Program-made: the position numbers and the translations under genes
Shown here: piece after piece, positions 51,015 to 60,317 of the stretch
Layout: every line of letters starts with the position of its first letter
How positions within the stretch are numbered: the first letter of the stretch is position 1
NCBI RefSeq assembly: GCF_035994185.1
Contig: NZ_CP108538.1
Location: forward strand, 1,364,001-1,428,000
Length of the DNA stretch: 64,000 nucleotides
DNA from: Streptomyces sp. NBC_01217
GTDB lineage: Bacteria > Actinomycetota > Actinomycetes > Streptomycetales > Streptomycetaceae
Direction of reading: 5' to 3'
The notes under the pieces: generated by a model
Seen by the model: only the letters and a program-made list of their open reading frames with translations
Databases searched by the model: none
What the model was told of the DNA's origin: nothing

Positions 51015-51021
51015 TGAAGGC

Positions 51022-52455
51022 ATGACTGATGTGACATCCGCCAAGACTGTCCGCCGCGCGCACCACTGGCGGCGGGACGTGACCGAGCTGGCTGCGCTGT
51101 TCACCGCGGTCGCGGTCGCCGACGCGATCGCCAACCTGATCGGGCACCAGCCGGACGGACCGTATCTGCTGATCGCCTCGGCCGTGGCCCTGGCGGTGAC
51201 GGCCGCCTTCCACACCTGGTGGGCACGGCGCCACAGCCACGCCCCGCCGCCGACCGGCTTCGACCTCGCTCTCGGCGACGACAGCGCGGCCCCGTCCCAC
51301 CGCGCCGCCGCGGCCGCGCTCGTGACCACGCCCACGGCCGCGGGCCCGGCCCCGTCCCCCGAGGACACGGTGCTGTGGCGCATGCGTACCACCGTGCGGG
51401 ACATCCCCGGCAGCCTGGCCGCGCTGTGCATCGCGCTCGCCCGGCACCGGGTCGACATCCTCACGCTGCAGACGCACCCGCTGGCAGAGGGCACGGTCGA
51501 CGAGTTCCTGCTGCGTGCCCCCGCCCCGCTCCAGGCCCAGCAGCTGAGCCGGGCGATCTCCGCCGCGGGCGGCGGTTCCACCTGGATCGAGCGGGCCGAC
51601 ACGCACGACCTGGTGGACGCCCCGACACGCATCCTGGGCCTCGCCACGCGTACCGCCCTGGACGCCGCCGAACTCCCTCTCGCCCTGCGCCAGTTGCTCG
51701 GCCGCTGCACCATCCACTCGCTGCCCGCCGTCTCGATCACCGGCCGCGCAACGGGTGAGACCGCGCCCGTCGAAGGTGTGCTGGAGGAGACGGTGATGCG
51801 GCTGCGCGACCCGTCCGGAGGTGCCATCACCGTCGAGCGGCCCTACCTTCCGTTCACTCCCACCGAGTTCGCCCGGGCCCGCGCCCTGGTGGAGCTCGAC
51901 GCCCGGCTCGGCCCCCGCGTGCCGCGCAGCGAGCAGGTGCTCACCCTTCCCGAGGGCAACGAGATCACCGTGCGCCGCGCGGACCGCAGTGACCTCGAAG
52001 CGGCCCGTGCCATGCACGACCGCTGCTCCGAGCAGACGCTGCGGCTGCGGTACCACGGCCCGGTCCGTGACGCCGACCGCTACCTGGACCACCTGCTGAG
52101 CCCACGCTTCGGGCGCACCCTGGCCGTCCAGACGGCCTCCGGCCGACTGGTCGCCCTCGGCCACCTGCTGTGGGACGGCGACGAGACCGAGGTCGCCCTC
52201 CTCGTCGAGGACGACTGGCAGCGCCGCGGTATCGGCTCCGAGCTCCTCGGCCGCCTGGTGACGCTCGCCATCGAGGCGGGCTGCGAGAGCGTCTACGCCG
52301 TCACCCAGGCGTCCAACACCGGCATGGTCGCGGCCATGCGTTCGCTGTCCCTGCCGCTGGACTACCAGATCGAGGAGGGCACGCTGGTCATCACCGCACG
52401 GCTGGACGCGACACCGGTCCGTTCGCTGCCGCCCTACGAGCAGGCCGGCCGCTGA
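51022..52455 (+). CDS. Membrane-anchored ACT-GNAT acetyltransferase
   Basis: A 477-residue protein. Two transmembrane segments (about 20-75, TELAALFTAVAVADAIANL and LLIASAVALAVTAAF) are followed by an ACT-like domain (about 125-195, DIPGSLAALCIALARHRVDI), a linker domain, and a C-terminal GNAT domain (about 315-455, ITVRRADRSDLEAARAMHD and LVEDDWQRRGIGSELLGRLV). The ATG at 51022 follows GAAGG. The ACT domain suggests amino-acid control of acetylation. The target is unknown. Confidence 0.85.
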   Translation: MTDVTSAKTVRRAHHWRRDVTELAALFTAVAVADAIANLIGHQPDGPYLLIASAVALAVTAAFHTWWARRHSHAPPPTGFDLALGDDSAAPSHRAAAAALVTTPTAAGPAPSPEDTVLWRMRTTVRDIPGSLAALCIALARHRVDILTLQTHPLAEGTVDEFLLRAPAPLQAQQLSRAISAAGGGSTWIERADTHDLVDAPTRILGLATRTALDAAELPLALRQLLGRCTIHSLPAVSITGRATGETAPVEGVLEETVMRLRDPSGGAITVERPYLPFTPTEFARARALVELDARLGPRVPRSEQVLTLPEGNEITVRRADRSDLEAARAMHDRCSEQTLRLRYHGPVRDADRYLDHLLSPRFGRTLAVQTASGRLVALGHLLWDGDETEVALLVEDDWQRRGIGSELLGRLVTLAIEAGCESVYAVTQASNTGMVAAMRSLSLPLDYQIEEGTLVITARLDATPVRSLPPYEQAGR

Positions 52456-52489
52456 CACCCCGGTGAGGAAGGCGCGCGGACCGGTCTCC

Positions 52490-53719
52490 TCAAGGCCGTC
52501 CGTCTCCTGAAGGACCGACCGCCTCCTGTGCGCTCAGCGCCTGGCACAGATCGGCCCACAGGTCCTCGACGTCCTCAAGTCCGACCGACATCCGCAGCAG
52601 CCGGTCCCCGACGCCGGACGCCTGCCGGTCTCCCTCATCCACAATGCGGTGGCTGATGGAGGCCGGATGCTGGATCAGCGTGTCCACACTGCCGAGGCTG
52701 ACCGCGGGCGTGATGAGCCGTACGGCCGAGATCACCCGGTGCGGATCCCCGTACACCTCGAAGGAGACCATCGCCCCGCCCAGCTTGGGGTAGTGGACCC
52801 GGGCGACACGCGGATCAGCCATCAGTCTGCGCGACAGTTCGACGGCGCTCGCGGAAGCCGCCCGTACCCGGACGGGGAGCGTGGCGAGGCCGCGCAGCAG
52901 CAGGTACCCCGCCATCGGGTGCAGCACCCCGCCGGTCGCGAAGCGCACCTGCCGCAACCGGGCCGCGAACTCCTCGTCGCAGGCGACGACCCCGCCCATC
53001 ACATCGCCGTGTCCGCCGAGGTACTTCGTGGCACTGTGCAGCACGATCCGTGCCCCGTGCTCGACGGGCCGCTGGAGCACCGGCGTGGCGAAGGTGTTGT
53101 CGACGAGCAGCGGCACGGATCCGCAGGCATGCGCGATCGCACGGATGTCGACCTCGGCGAGCGTCGGGTTGGCGGGCGTCTCCACCATCACCAGACCGGT
53201 GTCCGGACGGATCGCCTCCGCGATACCCGCCGGATCGGTCCAGGTCACCTCGGTGCCCAGCAGGCCGGCACCCAGAAGGTGATCGCTGCAGCCGTAGAGC
53301 GGGCGGACGGCGACCACATGGCGCAGTCCCATGCTCGCCCGGACCAGCAGGACGGCGGTGAGCGCCGCCATACCGCTCGCGAACGACACGGCGCTCGCCG
53401 TCCCTTCCAGCCGGGCGAGGGCGGTCTCGAAGCGGGCCGTCGTCGGGTTGTCCAACCGTGCGTAGACGGGCGGTCCATCCAGCTTGGCCCCGGTGGCGGC
53501 GAAGGCGTCGATCCGCTCGGCCTCGCCCCTGGAGTCGTACGAGGGGTAGGTGGTGGACAGATCGATCGGCGCGGCGTGCAGGCCGAGGGCCGCGAGATCG
53601 TCGCGCCCCGCGTGCACGGCTTCGGTGGCCAGCGCCCTGGAGCGAGGCATCATCGCGGGCGTTGTCGAGGTCGTCATCGAGGGTGCCGTCATGGGCGTCG
53701 TCGAGGTTTCGGTGTCCAT
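52490..53719 (-). CDS. Cys/Met-metabolism PLP enzyme (cystathionine gamma-synthase / methionine gamma-lyase type)
   Basis: A 409-residue fold-type I PLP enzyme. After a Thr/Met-rich start of about 30 residues comes the family core: YARLDNPTTARFETALARLE, the PLP-binding SATKYLGGHGDVMGG (Lys about 215) and SLGSVDTLIQHPAS near the C-terminus. The sequence alone does not separate gamma-synthase, gamma-lyase or beta-lyase activity. The start at 53719 gives MDTETSTT. It is divergent from an Lrp regulator gene 59 bp away that presumably controls it. Confidence 0.88.
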   Translation of the reverse strand: MDTETSTTPMTAPSMTTSTTPAMMPRSRALATEAVHAGRDDLAALGLHAAPIDLSTTYPSYDSRGEAERIDAFAATGAKLDGPPVYARLDNPTTARFETALARLEGTASAVSFASGMAALTAVLLVRASMGLRHVVAVRPLYGCSDHLLGAGLLGTEVTWTDPAGIAEAIRPDTGLVMVETPANPTLAEVDIRAIAHACGSVPLLVDNTFATPVLQRPVEHGARIVLHSATKYLGGHGDVMGGVVACDEEFAARLRQVRFATGGVLHPMAGYLLLRGLATLPVRVRAASASAVELSRRLMADPRVARVHYPKLGGAMVSFEVYGDPHRVISAVRLITPAVSLGSVDTLIQHPASISHRIVDEGDRQASGVGDRLLRMSVGLEDVEDLWADLCQALSAQEAVGPSGDGRP

Positions 53720-53778
53720 GCCATCACTCTGAACAAACACCGGACCTTGATGAGAAACATCCGTGTTACGTTTGGCAG
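53720..53778. promoter_or_regulatory. Divergent promoter between the Cys/Met PLP enzyme and lrp
   Basis: 59 bp separate the starts. It is A+T-richer than its surroundings (CATCCGTGTTACGTTTGG), as expected for an Lrp site. No exact operator is assigned. Confidence 0.4.
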
Positions 53779-54276
53779 ATGACCGATTCAGTCGTTCTCG
53801 ACCCGGTGGACCTGCACATTCTGCGACTCCTGCAGAACGATGCCCGGACTACTTACCGCGAGCTGGCCGCCGAGGTCGGGGTCGCGCCGTCGACCTGTCT
53901 GGACCGAGTGACCAGGCTGCGCCGCTCGGGCATCATTCTCGGCCACCAGCTGCGGCTGGACCCGGCGAAGCTCGGCCGCGGCCTGGAGGCGCTGCTCTCC
54001 GTACAGGTCCGTCCGCACCGCAGGGAGCTCATCGGCCCGTTCGTCGAGCGCATCAGGGCGCTGCCCGAGTCCCGCGCGCTCTTCCATCTGACCGGGCCCG
54101 ACGATTATCTGGTCCATGTCGCGGTCACCGGTACCGCGGATCTGCAGCGCCTCGTGCTGGACGAGTTCACCTCACGCCGCGAGGTGGCCAGGGTCGAGAC
54201 CCGGCTGATCTTCCAGCAGTGGGAGTGCGGACCGCTGCTGCCACCCTCGGCAGGATCGCCTGGGACAGGTGCCTGA
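53779..54276 (+). CDS. Lrp/AsnC-family transcriptional regulator
   Basis: A 165-residue Lrp/AsnC protein with an N-terminal HTH (about 8-65, LLQNDARTTYRELAAEVGVA) and a C-terminal RAM ligand-binding domain (about 75-150, ALLSVQVRPHRRELIGPF and FHLTGPDDYLVHVAV). The ATG at 53779 is the natural start. It is divergent from the Cys/Met PLP enzyme and is probably its amino-acid-responsive regulator. Confidence 0.93.
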   Translation: MTDSVVLDPVDLHILRLLQNDARTTYRELAAEVGVAPSTCLDRVTRLRRSGIILGHQLRLDPAKLGRGLEALLSVQVRPHRRELIGPFVERIRALPESRALFHLTGPDDYLVHVAVTGTADLQRLVLDEFTSRREVARVETRLIFQQWECGPLLPPSAGSPGTGA

Positions 54277-54324
54277 GACCGAATGATGATGACGCGGAGG
54301 CCCCCGCCGTACGAGGATGTCCGC

Positions 54325-56010
54325 ATGTCAGACAATTCCAGCAGCGCGCTGCCCCGTCAGATCGCCGACGCCTACGTCGACGCATACATCGCACTCGACC
54401 CGATCGCCGGCACCTATCTGGGCGATGCGGAGAGCTCGCGCCGCCTTCCCGATTTCTCCCCCGCGGGGCAAGAAGCCCTCGCCGCGCTCGCCCGCGCGAC
54501 CCTGGCGAAGCTCGATGCCGCCGAGCGGCTGCCCGGCGCGGACAGCGATGCCGAGCGCCGCTGCGGTCGCCTGCTGCGCGAGCGCCTCACGGCGGAACTC
54601 GCCGTCCACGAGGCCGATGAGGGGCTGCGCGCGGTCTCCAACCTTTCCTCTCCGGCGCACAGCGTCCGTGAGGTGTTCACGGTGACGCCGACCGAGACCG
54701 ACGAGGACTGGGCGGCGGTCGTGGACCGGCTGCGCGCGGTTCCCGCCGCGCTGGAGGGCTACCGCGAGTCGCTCGCGCTCGGCCTGGAGCGCAAGCTGTA
54801 CGGCGGCCCGCGCGCCACCACCACCTTCATCGGCCAGCTGGACGAGTGGACCGGCGACGGCAGGACGGGCTTCTTCCAGGACTTCGCGGCCGCCGGGCCC
54901 GCGTCCCTGCGTGCCGATCTGGACGACGCCGCCCGTCGCGCCACCGAGTCGGTCGTGGCGCTGCGCGACTGGATGCGCGAGGAGTACGCCCCCGCGGTCG
55001 AGGGCGCGCCGGACACGGTGGGCCGTGAGCGGTACGCGCGCTGGTCGCGCTACTTCAACGGCACCGACCTGGATCTCGACGAGGCGTACGCGTACGGCTG
55101 GTCCGAATACCATCGGCTGCTCGCCGAGATGGAGACGGAGGCCGAGAAGGTCCTGCCCGGCGCAGGTCCCTGGGAGGCACTGGCCCATCTCGATGTGCAC
55201 GGCAAGCACATCGAGGGGGTCGACGAGGTCCAGGCCTGGCTGCAGAGTCTGATGGACGAGGCGATCGAGGCGCTCGACGGTACGCACTTCGAACTCGCCG
55301 AGCGGGTCCGGAAGGTGGAGTCCCGCATCGCCCCGCCCGGCGGCGCCGCGGCCCCGTACTACACGGGTCCGTCCGAGGACTTCTCGCGCCCCGGCCGCAC
55401 CTGGCTGCCCACCATGGGCGAGACCCGTTTCCCCGTGTACGACCTGGTCTCCACCTGGTACCACGAGGGCGTTCCGGGCCACCACCTGCAGATCGCCCAG
55501 TGGACGCATGTCGCCGACAGCCTCTCCCGCTACCAGGCGTCGATCGGCGGTGTCAGCGCCAATGCCGAAGGCTGGGCGCTGTACGCGGAGCGCCTCATGG
55601 ACGAGCTGGGCTTCCTGCCGGACGCCGAGCGCCGCCTCGGCTATCTGGACGCGCAGATGATGCGCGCCTGCCGGGTGATCGTGGACATCGGCATGCACGC
55701 GGAGATGGAGATCCCCGCGGACTCCCCGTTCCACCCCGGTGAGCGCTGGACCCCCGAGCTGGCCCAGGAGTTCTTCGGCAACCACAGCGGCCGTCCGGCC
55801 GACTTCGTGGAGAGCGAACTCATCCGTTATCTCTCGATGCCGGGGCAGGCCATCGGCTACAAGCTGGGCGAACGCGCCTGGCTGCTCGGCCGGGAGAACG
55901 CCCGCAAGGCGCACGGTGACGCGTTCGACGCCAAGGCCTGGCACATGGCCGCCCTGTCGCAGGGGCCGCTCGGACTCGACGATCTCGTGGACGAGCTGTC
56001 CAAGCTCTGA
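54325..56010 (+). CDS. DUF885-family protein, predicted metallopeptidase
   Basis: A 561-residue DUF885 protein. The metal-site-like motif YHEGVPGHHLQIA (about 390-402) resembles a HExxH variant, and GWALYAERLMDELG (about 420-433) is the usual second conserved block. No signal peptide. The start is the ATG at 54325 (MSDNSSSALPRQIADAYVD), preceded by GAGGATG; an ATG at 54283 is less likely. It lies 48 bp after lrp on the same strand. Confidence 0.86.
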   Translation: MSDNSSSALPRQIADAYVDAYIALDPIAGTYLGDAESSRRLPDFSPAGQEALAALARATLAKLDAAERLPGADSDAERRCGRLLRERLTAELAVHEADEGLRAVSNLSSPAHSVREVFTVTPTETDEDWAAVVDRLRAVPAALEGYRESLALGLERKLYGGPRATTTFIGQLDEWTGDGRTGFFQDFAAAGPASLRADLDDAARRATESVVALRDWMREEYAPAVEGAPDTVGRERYARWSRYFNGTDLDLDEAYAYGWSEYHRLLAEMETEAEKVLPGAGPWEALAHLDVHGKHIEGVDEVQAWLQSLMDEAIEALDGTHFELAERVRKVESRIAPPGGAAAPYYTGPSEDFSRPGRTWLPTMGETRFPVYDLVSTWYHEGVPGHHLQIAQWTHVADSLSRYQASIGGVSANAEGWALYAERLMDELGFLPDAERRLGYLDAQMMRACRVIVDIGMHAEMEIPADSPFHPGERWTPELAQEFFGNHSGRPADFVESELIRYLSMPGQAIGYKLGERAWLLGRENARKAHGDAFDAKAWHMAALSQGPLGLDDLVDELSKL

Positions 56011-56107
56011 CGCGCTTCTCTCCCTCTCTGTCCATTCCTTCCATACGGCAAGGAGTACGGGAGGAAAGGACGGGGAGGGGGCCGCTCGCCCGGCCCGTAC
56101 GGTCAGG

Positions 56108-56596
56108 TCAGCAGCCGCAGTCGTCGGAGGCGACAGGTGCCGCGAGCGGGTCGGCGTCGCGCCGCTCGCGCCCCTGCCGGGTCTCGAACGCGAAGCCCTC
56201 ACGCGCCCAGTACTCGAAGCCGCCGAGCATCTCCTTGACCTGGTAGCCGAGTTCGGCCAGTGCGAGCGCGGCGCGCGTGCCGCCGTTGCAGCCGGGGCCC
56301 CAGCAGTACGTGACCACGGGGACGGCCGGGTCGAGCAGCTTCCCGGCCTGTTCGGGGATGAGGGCGGTCGGCAGATGGACGGCGCCGGGCACATGCCCCT
56401 GGTCCCAGGATTCGGTGGAGCGCGAGTCGAGGAGTGCGAAGCCGGGGTCGCCGCCCGCCGCGAGCGCCGCGGCGACATCGGAGACGTCGGCGTGGAAGGC
56501 GAGCGAGGCGCCGAAGTGGGCGGCTGCCGCGGCCGGGGAGGCCGGCGGGACGCGGAGGACGGGGTTGACCGCGGTCGCGGTGAGCTGCGATGTCAT
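56108..56596 (-). CDS. Rhodanese-domain sulfurtransferase
   Basis: A 162-residue single-domain rhodanese-like protein. The active-site loop is YCWGPGCNGGTRAALAL (about 107-123), preceded by the family's ALLDSRSTESWDQGHVPGAV block. The C-terminus ends DDCGC, extra cysteines that might take part in persulfide transfer. The ATG at 56596 is divergent from an Lrp gene over 93 bp, repeating the arrangement seen at 52.5-54.3 kb. Confidence 0.9.
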   Translation of the reverse strand: MTSQLTATAVNPVLRVPPASPAAAAAHFGASLAFHADVSDVAAALAAGGDPGFALLDSRSTESWDQGHVPGAVHLPTALIPEQAGKLLDPAVPVVTYCWGPGCNGGTRAALALAELGYQVKEMLGGFEYWAREGFAFETRQGRERRDADPLAAPVASDDCGC

Positions 56597-56689
56597 GGCC
56601 AGAAATCTACGACCGGTGCCCCTTCCCGGGAAGGCGATGCTCCCGGCACAACTCTTGATCTGCCGGGGATTTCCCTGTTGTCTCCACGC

Positions 56690-57136
56690 ATGACCGACTA
56701 TTCCCCGGACGCCACCGACTGGCGCATCCTCGATGTCCTGCAACGCGACGGACGCGTGACGTTCGCCGAGCTGGCACGGGAGGTGGCGATGTCCCCGAGC
56801 GCCGTGACCGAGCGAGTGCGCAGGCTGGAGGAGGCCGGGGTGATCAGCGGGTACGCCGCGGTGGTCGACCCGGAACGGCTCGGGCTGCCGATTCTCGCTC
56901 TCGTACGGCTGCGCTATCCGAACGGCAACTACAAGCCGTTCCACGATCTGCTCGACACGACGCCCGAGATCGTGGAGGCCCATCACGTCACCGGCGACGA
57001 CTGTTTCGTACTGAAGGTCACCGCCCGGTCGATGCGTCACCTGGAGCAGGTCTCGGGAAAGATCGGCGCCCTTGGCTCCGTGACCACGAGCGTCGTCTAC
57101 TCCTCGCCTCTCCCCCGGCGCGCCGTCAGCCGCTGA
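56690..57136 (+). CDS. Lrp/AsnC-family transcriptional regulator
   Basis: A 148-residue Lrp/AsnC protein: HTH at about 8-60 (VLQRDGRVTFAELAREVAMS), RAM domain at about 70-140 (ILALVRLRYPNGNYKPF and VTGDDCFVLKVTARS). It is divergent from the rhodanese gene and likely controls it. It resembles the regulator at 53779 in layout but not in ligand-domain sequence. Its last 11 bp overlap the convergent sbcC stop region. Confidence 0.92.
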   Translation: MTDYSPDATDWRILDVLQRDGRVTFAELAREVAMSPSAVTERVRRLEEAGVISGYAAVVDPERLGLPILALVRLRYPNGNYKPFHDLLDTTPEIVEAHHVTGDDCFVLKVTARSMRHLEQVSGKIGALGSVTTSVVYSSPLPRRAVSR

Positions 57137-60100
57137 CCCCTCCCGTGGTGCGGTGCCGTACCACCGATCCGTGCCGCTCCTTCACCACTTCGAGCTGGGC
57201 GGGGATGCGGCGGCGCAGATCGGCGACATGGCTGACGATGCCGACGCTGCGGTCCCGCTCGCGCAGCGAGTCCAGGACGTCGAGCACCTCGTCGAGGGTC
57301 TGGTCGTCGAGGCTGCCGAAGCCCTCGTCGATGAAGAGGGTGTCCAGCCGTACGCCGCCCGCCTCGTCGGTGACGACATCGGCGAGGCCGAGCGCGAGGG
57401 CGAGCGAGGCGAAGAACGTCTCGCCGCCCGAGAGCGTGGCCGTGTCGCGCTCGCGACCGGTCCAGGCGTCGACGACGTGCAGGCCGAGTCCGGATCTGCG
57501 GCCTCCGGTGCGGGCATCGGAGTGGACGAGCGTGTATCGGCCGGACGACATGCGCTGCAGCCGTGCGGTGGCTGCCGCGGCGACCTGTTCGAGCCGGGCG
57601 GCGAGCACGTACGACTCCAGCCGCATCTTGCGTTCGTTGTCGGCCGAGGTGCCTGCGGTGAGCCCGGCCAGCCGTGCCACCCTCTCGTACTCCTCGCGCA
57701 GCGGGCCGAGCCTGCGCACCTCGTCCGCGGTGCCGCGCGACAGCCGGCCCAGCTCGGCGCAGCGCTCGCGTGCGGCGGCCAGTGTCGTGGAGGCGTCCCG
57801 CAGCTGCCGGTCGGCCGTGTCGTAAGCGGCCTGTGCGGCGTCGACCGCGGCGCGCGGGCCTTCGGCGGCGGCCCGGGTCGTGGTCTCGGCGAGACGGTCG
57901 GCGACGGCGGCCGCCTCGGACTGCCAGGCGTCGATGTGGCGTTGGAGTTCGCGCTGCTCGGCGTCGGTGAGGAGGGTCGCTGCCGCTGCCTGAGGTGTGT
58001 CGAAACCGGCCCGGAACGCGGCGTCCGCGAGGCGGCCGTCGGCCTCCTTGCGGCGCTGTGCGGCAGTCTCCTCCTCGCGTACCGCACCGGCGGCCGCCGC
58101 GAGCAGCCGCACCCGGCGCTCCAGCAGCTCGGCGTGCTCGGCGACGCTGCCGGACTCGCCACGGGCGGCCGTCAGCTCCGCTTCCAGCGCCGCCTGTTCA
58201 CGGTCCAGGCCTTCCCTCAGGGAGGTGCGGGCCGCTGCCCTGCGCTCGGCCAGCTGCCGGCTCTCAAGACGCCCGGCGTGTTCCCGCTCGGCGGCCGCGA
58301 GGGCCTCACGCGCGGCGTGCATACCGGCGGCGGTCCGGTGCGCTTCGGCATGCGCGCTCGTCAACCGGTCGACGAGCGCGGCAAGTTCGGCGACGGTGGG
58401 ATCGGCGACGGGCTTGGTGTCAACGGCATCGGTGCCGGCCGAATCGGCCACCGGCTTCGACGCAGCAGCGACTCCCTCGGACACCAGCTGCGAGGCTGCC
58501 GACTCGCCGGCGACGCCCGCGGGCACCGATCCGGCAACGACCGACTCGGCAGCGGCGGCGCCGTCCCTCGGTTGCGGCACGGACGATTGCGCGGCGGCAC
58601 GGGCTGCCGTGTGTTTCTCGCGTACGACCCCGAGCTCCCGGTCCGCCTTTGTGCGTGCCTCCTCGGCCCGTCGGTAGGCGTCGAGCGCCCGCTCCTCGGT
58701 GGCCCGGTCCACATGCCCTTCGGCCGCGCGGGCGGGCTTGGGGTGCTCGGCCGAGCCACAGACCTTGCAGTCCTCGCCGTCCACCAGCTCGGCGGCCAGC
58801 TCCGCGGCGATGTCGCACAGTCGCCGTTCGCGCAGCTCCAGCCACGACTCGTGGGCACCCGAGGCCTGTTCGCGGGCCTCGGCCAGCCGCTCGGCTGCCG
58901 CCGATGCCCGGACGGCCAGTTCGTCACGGCGGCGGGCCGCTGCCAGCCGCGCGCGGGCCGGTTCCAGTCGGCCGGCGAGCTGTTCGGCGCGGGTGGCGGC
59001 CTCCTGGGCCTCCTCGATGCGTACCCCCAGCTGGTAGCGGGTGGATTCCCAGCCGGCCAGCCAGCCCTTCGCCTCGTGGATCAGCTCGTCATCGGCGCGG
59101 GCCTGGCGCTCCAGTCCGGCCCGCTCGGCGTCGATGTCCGCGCTGCGCCGCTCGGCACGCCGCGCGGCGTCGAGCCCGCCGAGCTCCTGCCCGAGCCTTC
59201 GCTCCAGTTCCGCCAGTTGCTCGGCACCTGCGTCGGCCAGGGTGTCGGGGAGCAGCGCCATGGCTTGGTCCCGGGCCTCGCGGGCCGTTCGGTACGTGCG
59301 CTCGGCGTCGTCGCGCAGCTCCAGTGCGGGAGCAACGAGGTCCGCCTTGCGGGCCCGTGCGAGCCGTTCGTGGTGCCGGTCGTGGTCGGGGCGGGCGGCT
59401 TCGACCGCGGTGGCGCGGAGCCGCGTCTCCTCGTGCCGCTGCTGGAGCCGGGCGAGTTCGCGCTCGTTGTCGAGGGCCATGCGGGCGGCCGACTGGCGGC
59501 CTTCGGCCATGGCCAGTACGGACTCGGCGATGGTGAGGCGTTCCCGGGCGCTGCTACGGGCCGTCGCGGCCCACTCCAGCACGCCGTCGGCGAGTCCCGG
59601 TTCGCCGGGCTGGATCGCGGGCAGCGGCGATTCCCGCGCGGCCGGACCGGCGGCCTGGGCGATCCGCTGGGCGATCGCGAGGATGCGCTCGTCCCCGGCC
59701 CTGACCTGGGTCTCGGCGGTGCGGCGCAGTTCGGCGAGGCGCTCCTCGACAGCGGCGAAGCGGCGGGTGTCGAAGAGCCTGCCGAGCAGCCTGCCGCGCG
59801 CCTCGGCATCGGCGCGTAGGAAGCGTGCGAAGTCGCCCTGCGGCAGCAGCACCACCTGGCAGAACTGGTCCCGGCTCATCCCGATGAGCTGGGTGATCTC
59901 CTCGCCGATCTCCTGGTGGGAGCGGCTCAGCGGCCGCCAGCCGTCGTCGGGGCCGTACTCCCGCAGCCGGCTCTGGGCCTTCTCCGTCGTGACGCCGTTG
60001 CCCTTCTTCTTGGGGCGGGGCTGTACGGGGCGCCGGGTGATTTCGAGACGCCGGCCGCCGACGGTCAGTTCCAGCGTGACCTCGGTGGGGAGGTCTGCCG

Positions 60101-60317
60101 GGGCGTGGTCGCTGCGCAGCGAGGTGCCGGGGCTCTGGCGGGCGCCGGGCACCGCCCCGTACAGGGCGTAGCAGACGGCGTCCAGGACCGAGGTCTTTCC
60201 GGCGCCGGTCGGCCCGTGCAGCAGGAAGAGCCCGGCCGAGGAAAGTGCGTCGAAGTCGATGTCCTGGGTGGCGCCGAACGGCCCGAAGGCGGTGAGCGTG
60301 AGCCTGTGGAGTCTCAT
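57126..60317 (-). CDS. sbcC: DNA double-strand-break repair ATPase SbcC
   Basis: A 1063-residue SMC-like protein forming the SbcCD nuclease with the next gene. The N-terminal Walker A is GPTGAGKTS (about 34-42), long Ala/Arg/Glu-rich coiled coils occupy about 180-900 with a zinc hook in the middle (CKVCGSAEH, about 515-523), and the C-terminal ABC half has a signature motif (LSGGETF) and Walker B (LFIDEGFGSLD). Start and stop overlap sbcD by 4 bp (ATGA). SbcCD opens hairpins and trims protein-blocked ends. Confidence 0.95.
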   Translation of the reverse strand: MRLHRLTLTAFGPFGATQDIDFDALSSAGLFLLHGPTGAGKTSVLDAVCYALYGAVPGARQSPGTSLRSDHAPADLPTEVTLELTVGGRRLEITRRPVQPRPKKKGNGVTTEKAQSRLREYGPDDGWRPLSRSHQEIGEEITQLIGMSRDQFCQVVLLPQGDFARFLRADAEARGRLLGRLFDTRRFAAVEERLAELRRTAETQVRAGDERILAIAQRIAQAAGPAARESPLPAIQPGEPGLADGVLEWAATARSSARERLTIAESVLAMAEGRQSAARMALDNERELARLQQRHEETRLRATAVEAARPDHDRHHERLARARKADLVAPALELRDDAERTYRTAREARDQAMALLPDTLADAGAEQLAELERRLGQELGGLDAARRAERRSADIDAERAGLERQARADDELIHEAKGWLAGWESTRYQLGVRIEEAQEAATRAEQLAGRLEPARARLAAARRRDELAVRASAAAERLAEAREQASGAHESWLELRERRLCDIAAELAAELVDGEDCKVCGSAEHPKPARAAEGHVDRATEERALDAYRRAEEARTKADRELGVVREKHTAARAAAQSSVPQPRDGAAAAESVVAGSVPAGVAGESAASQLVSEGVAAASKPVADSAGTDAVDTKPVADPTVAELAALVDRLTSAHAEAHRTAAGMHAAREALAAAEREHAGRLESRQLAERRAAARTSLREGLDREQAALEAELTAARGESGSVAEHAELLERRVRLLAAAAGAVREEETAAQRRKEADGRLADAAFRAGFDTPQAAAATLLTDAEQRELQRHIDAWQSEAAAVADRLAETTTRAAAEGPRAAVDAAQAAYDTADRQLRDASTTLAAARERCAELGRLSRGTADEVRRLGPLREEYERVARLAGLTAGTSADNERKMRLESYVLAARLEQVAAAATARLQRMSSGRYTLVHSDARTGGRRSGLGLHVVDAWTGRERDTATLSGGETFFASLALALGLADVVTDEAGGVRLDTLFIDEGFGSLDDQTLDEVLDVLDSLRERDRSVGIVSHVADLRRRIPAQLEVVKERHGSVVRHRTTGGVSG

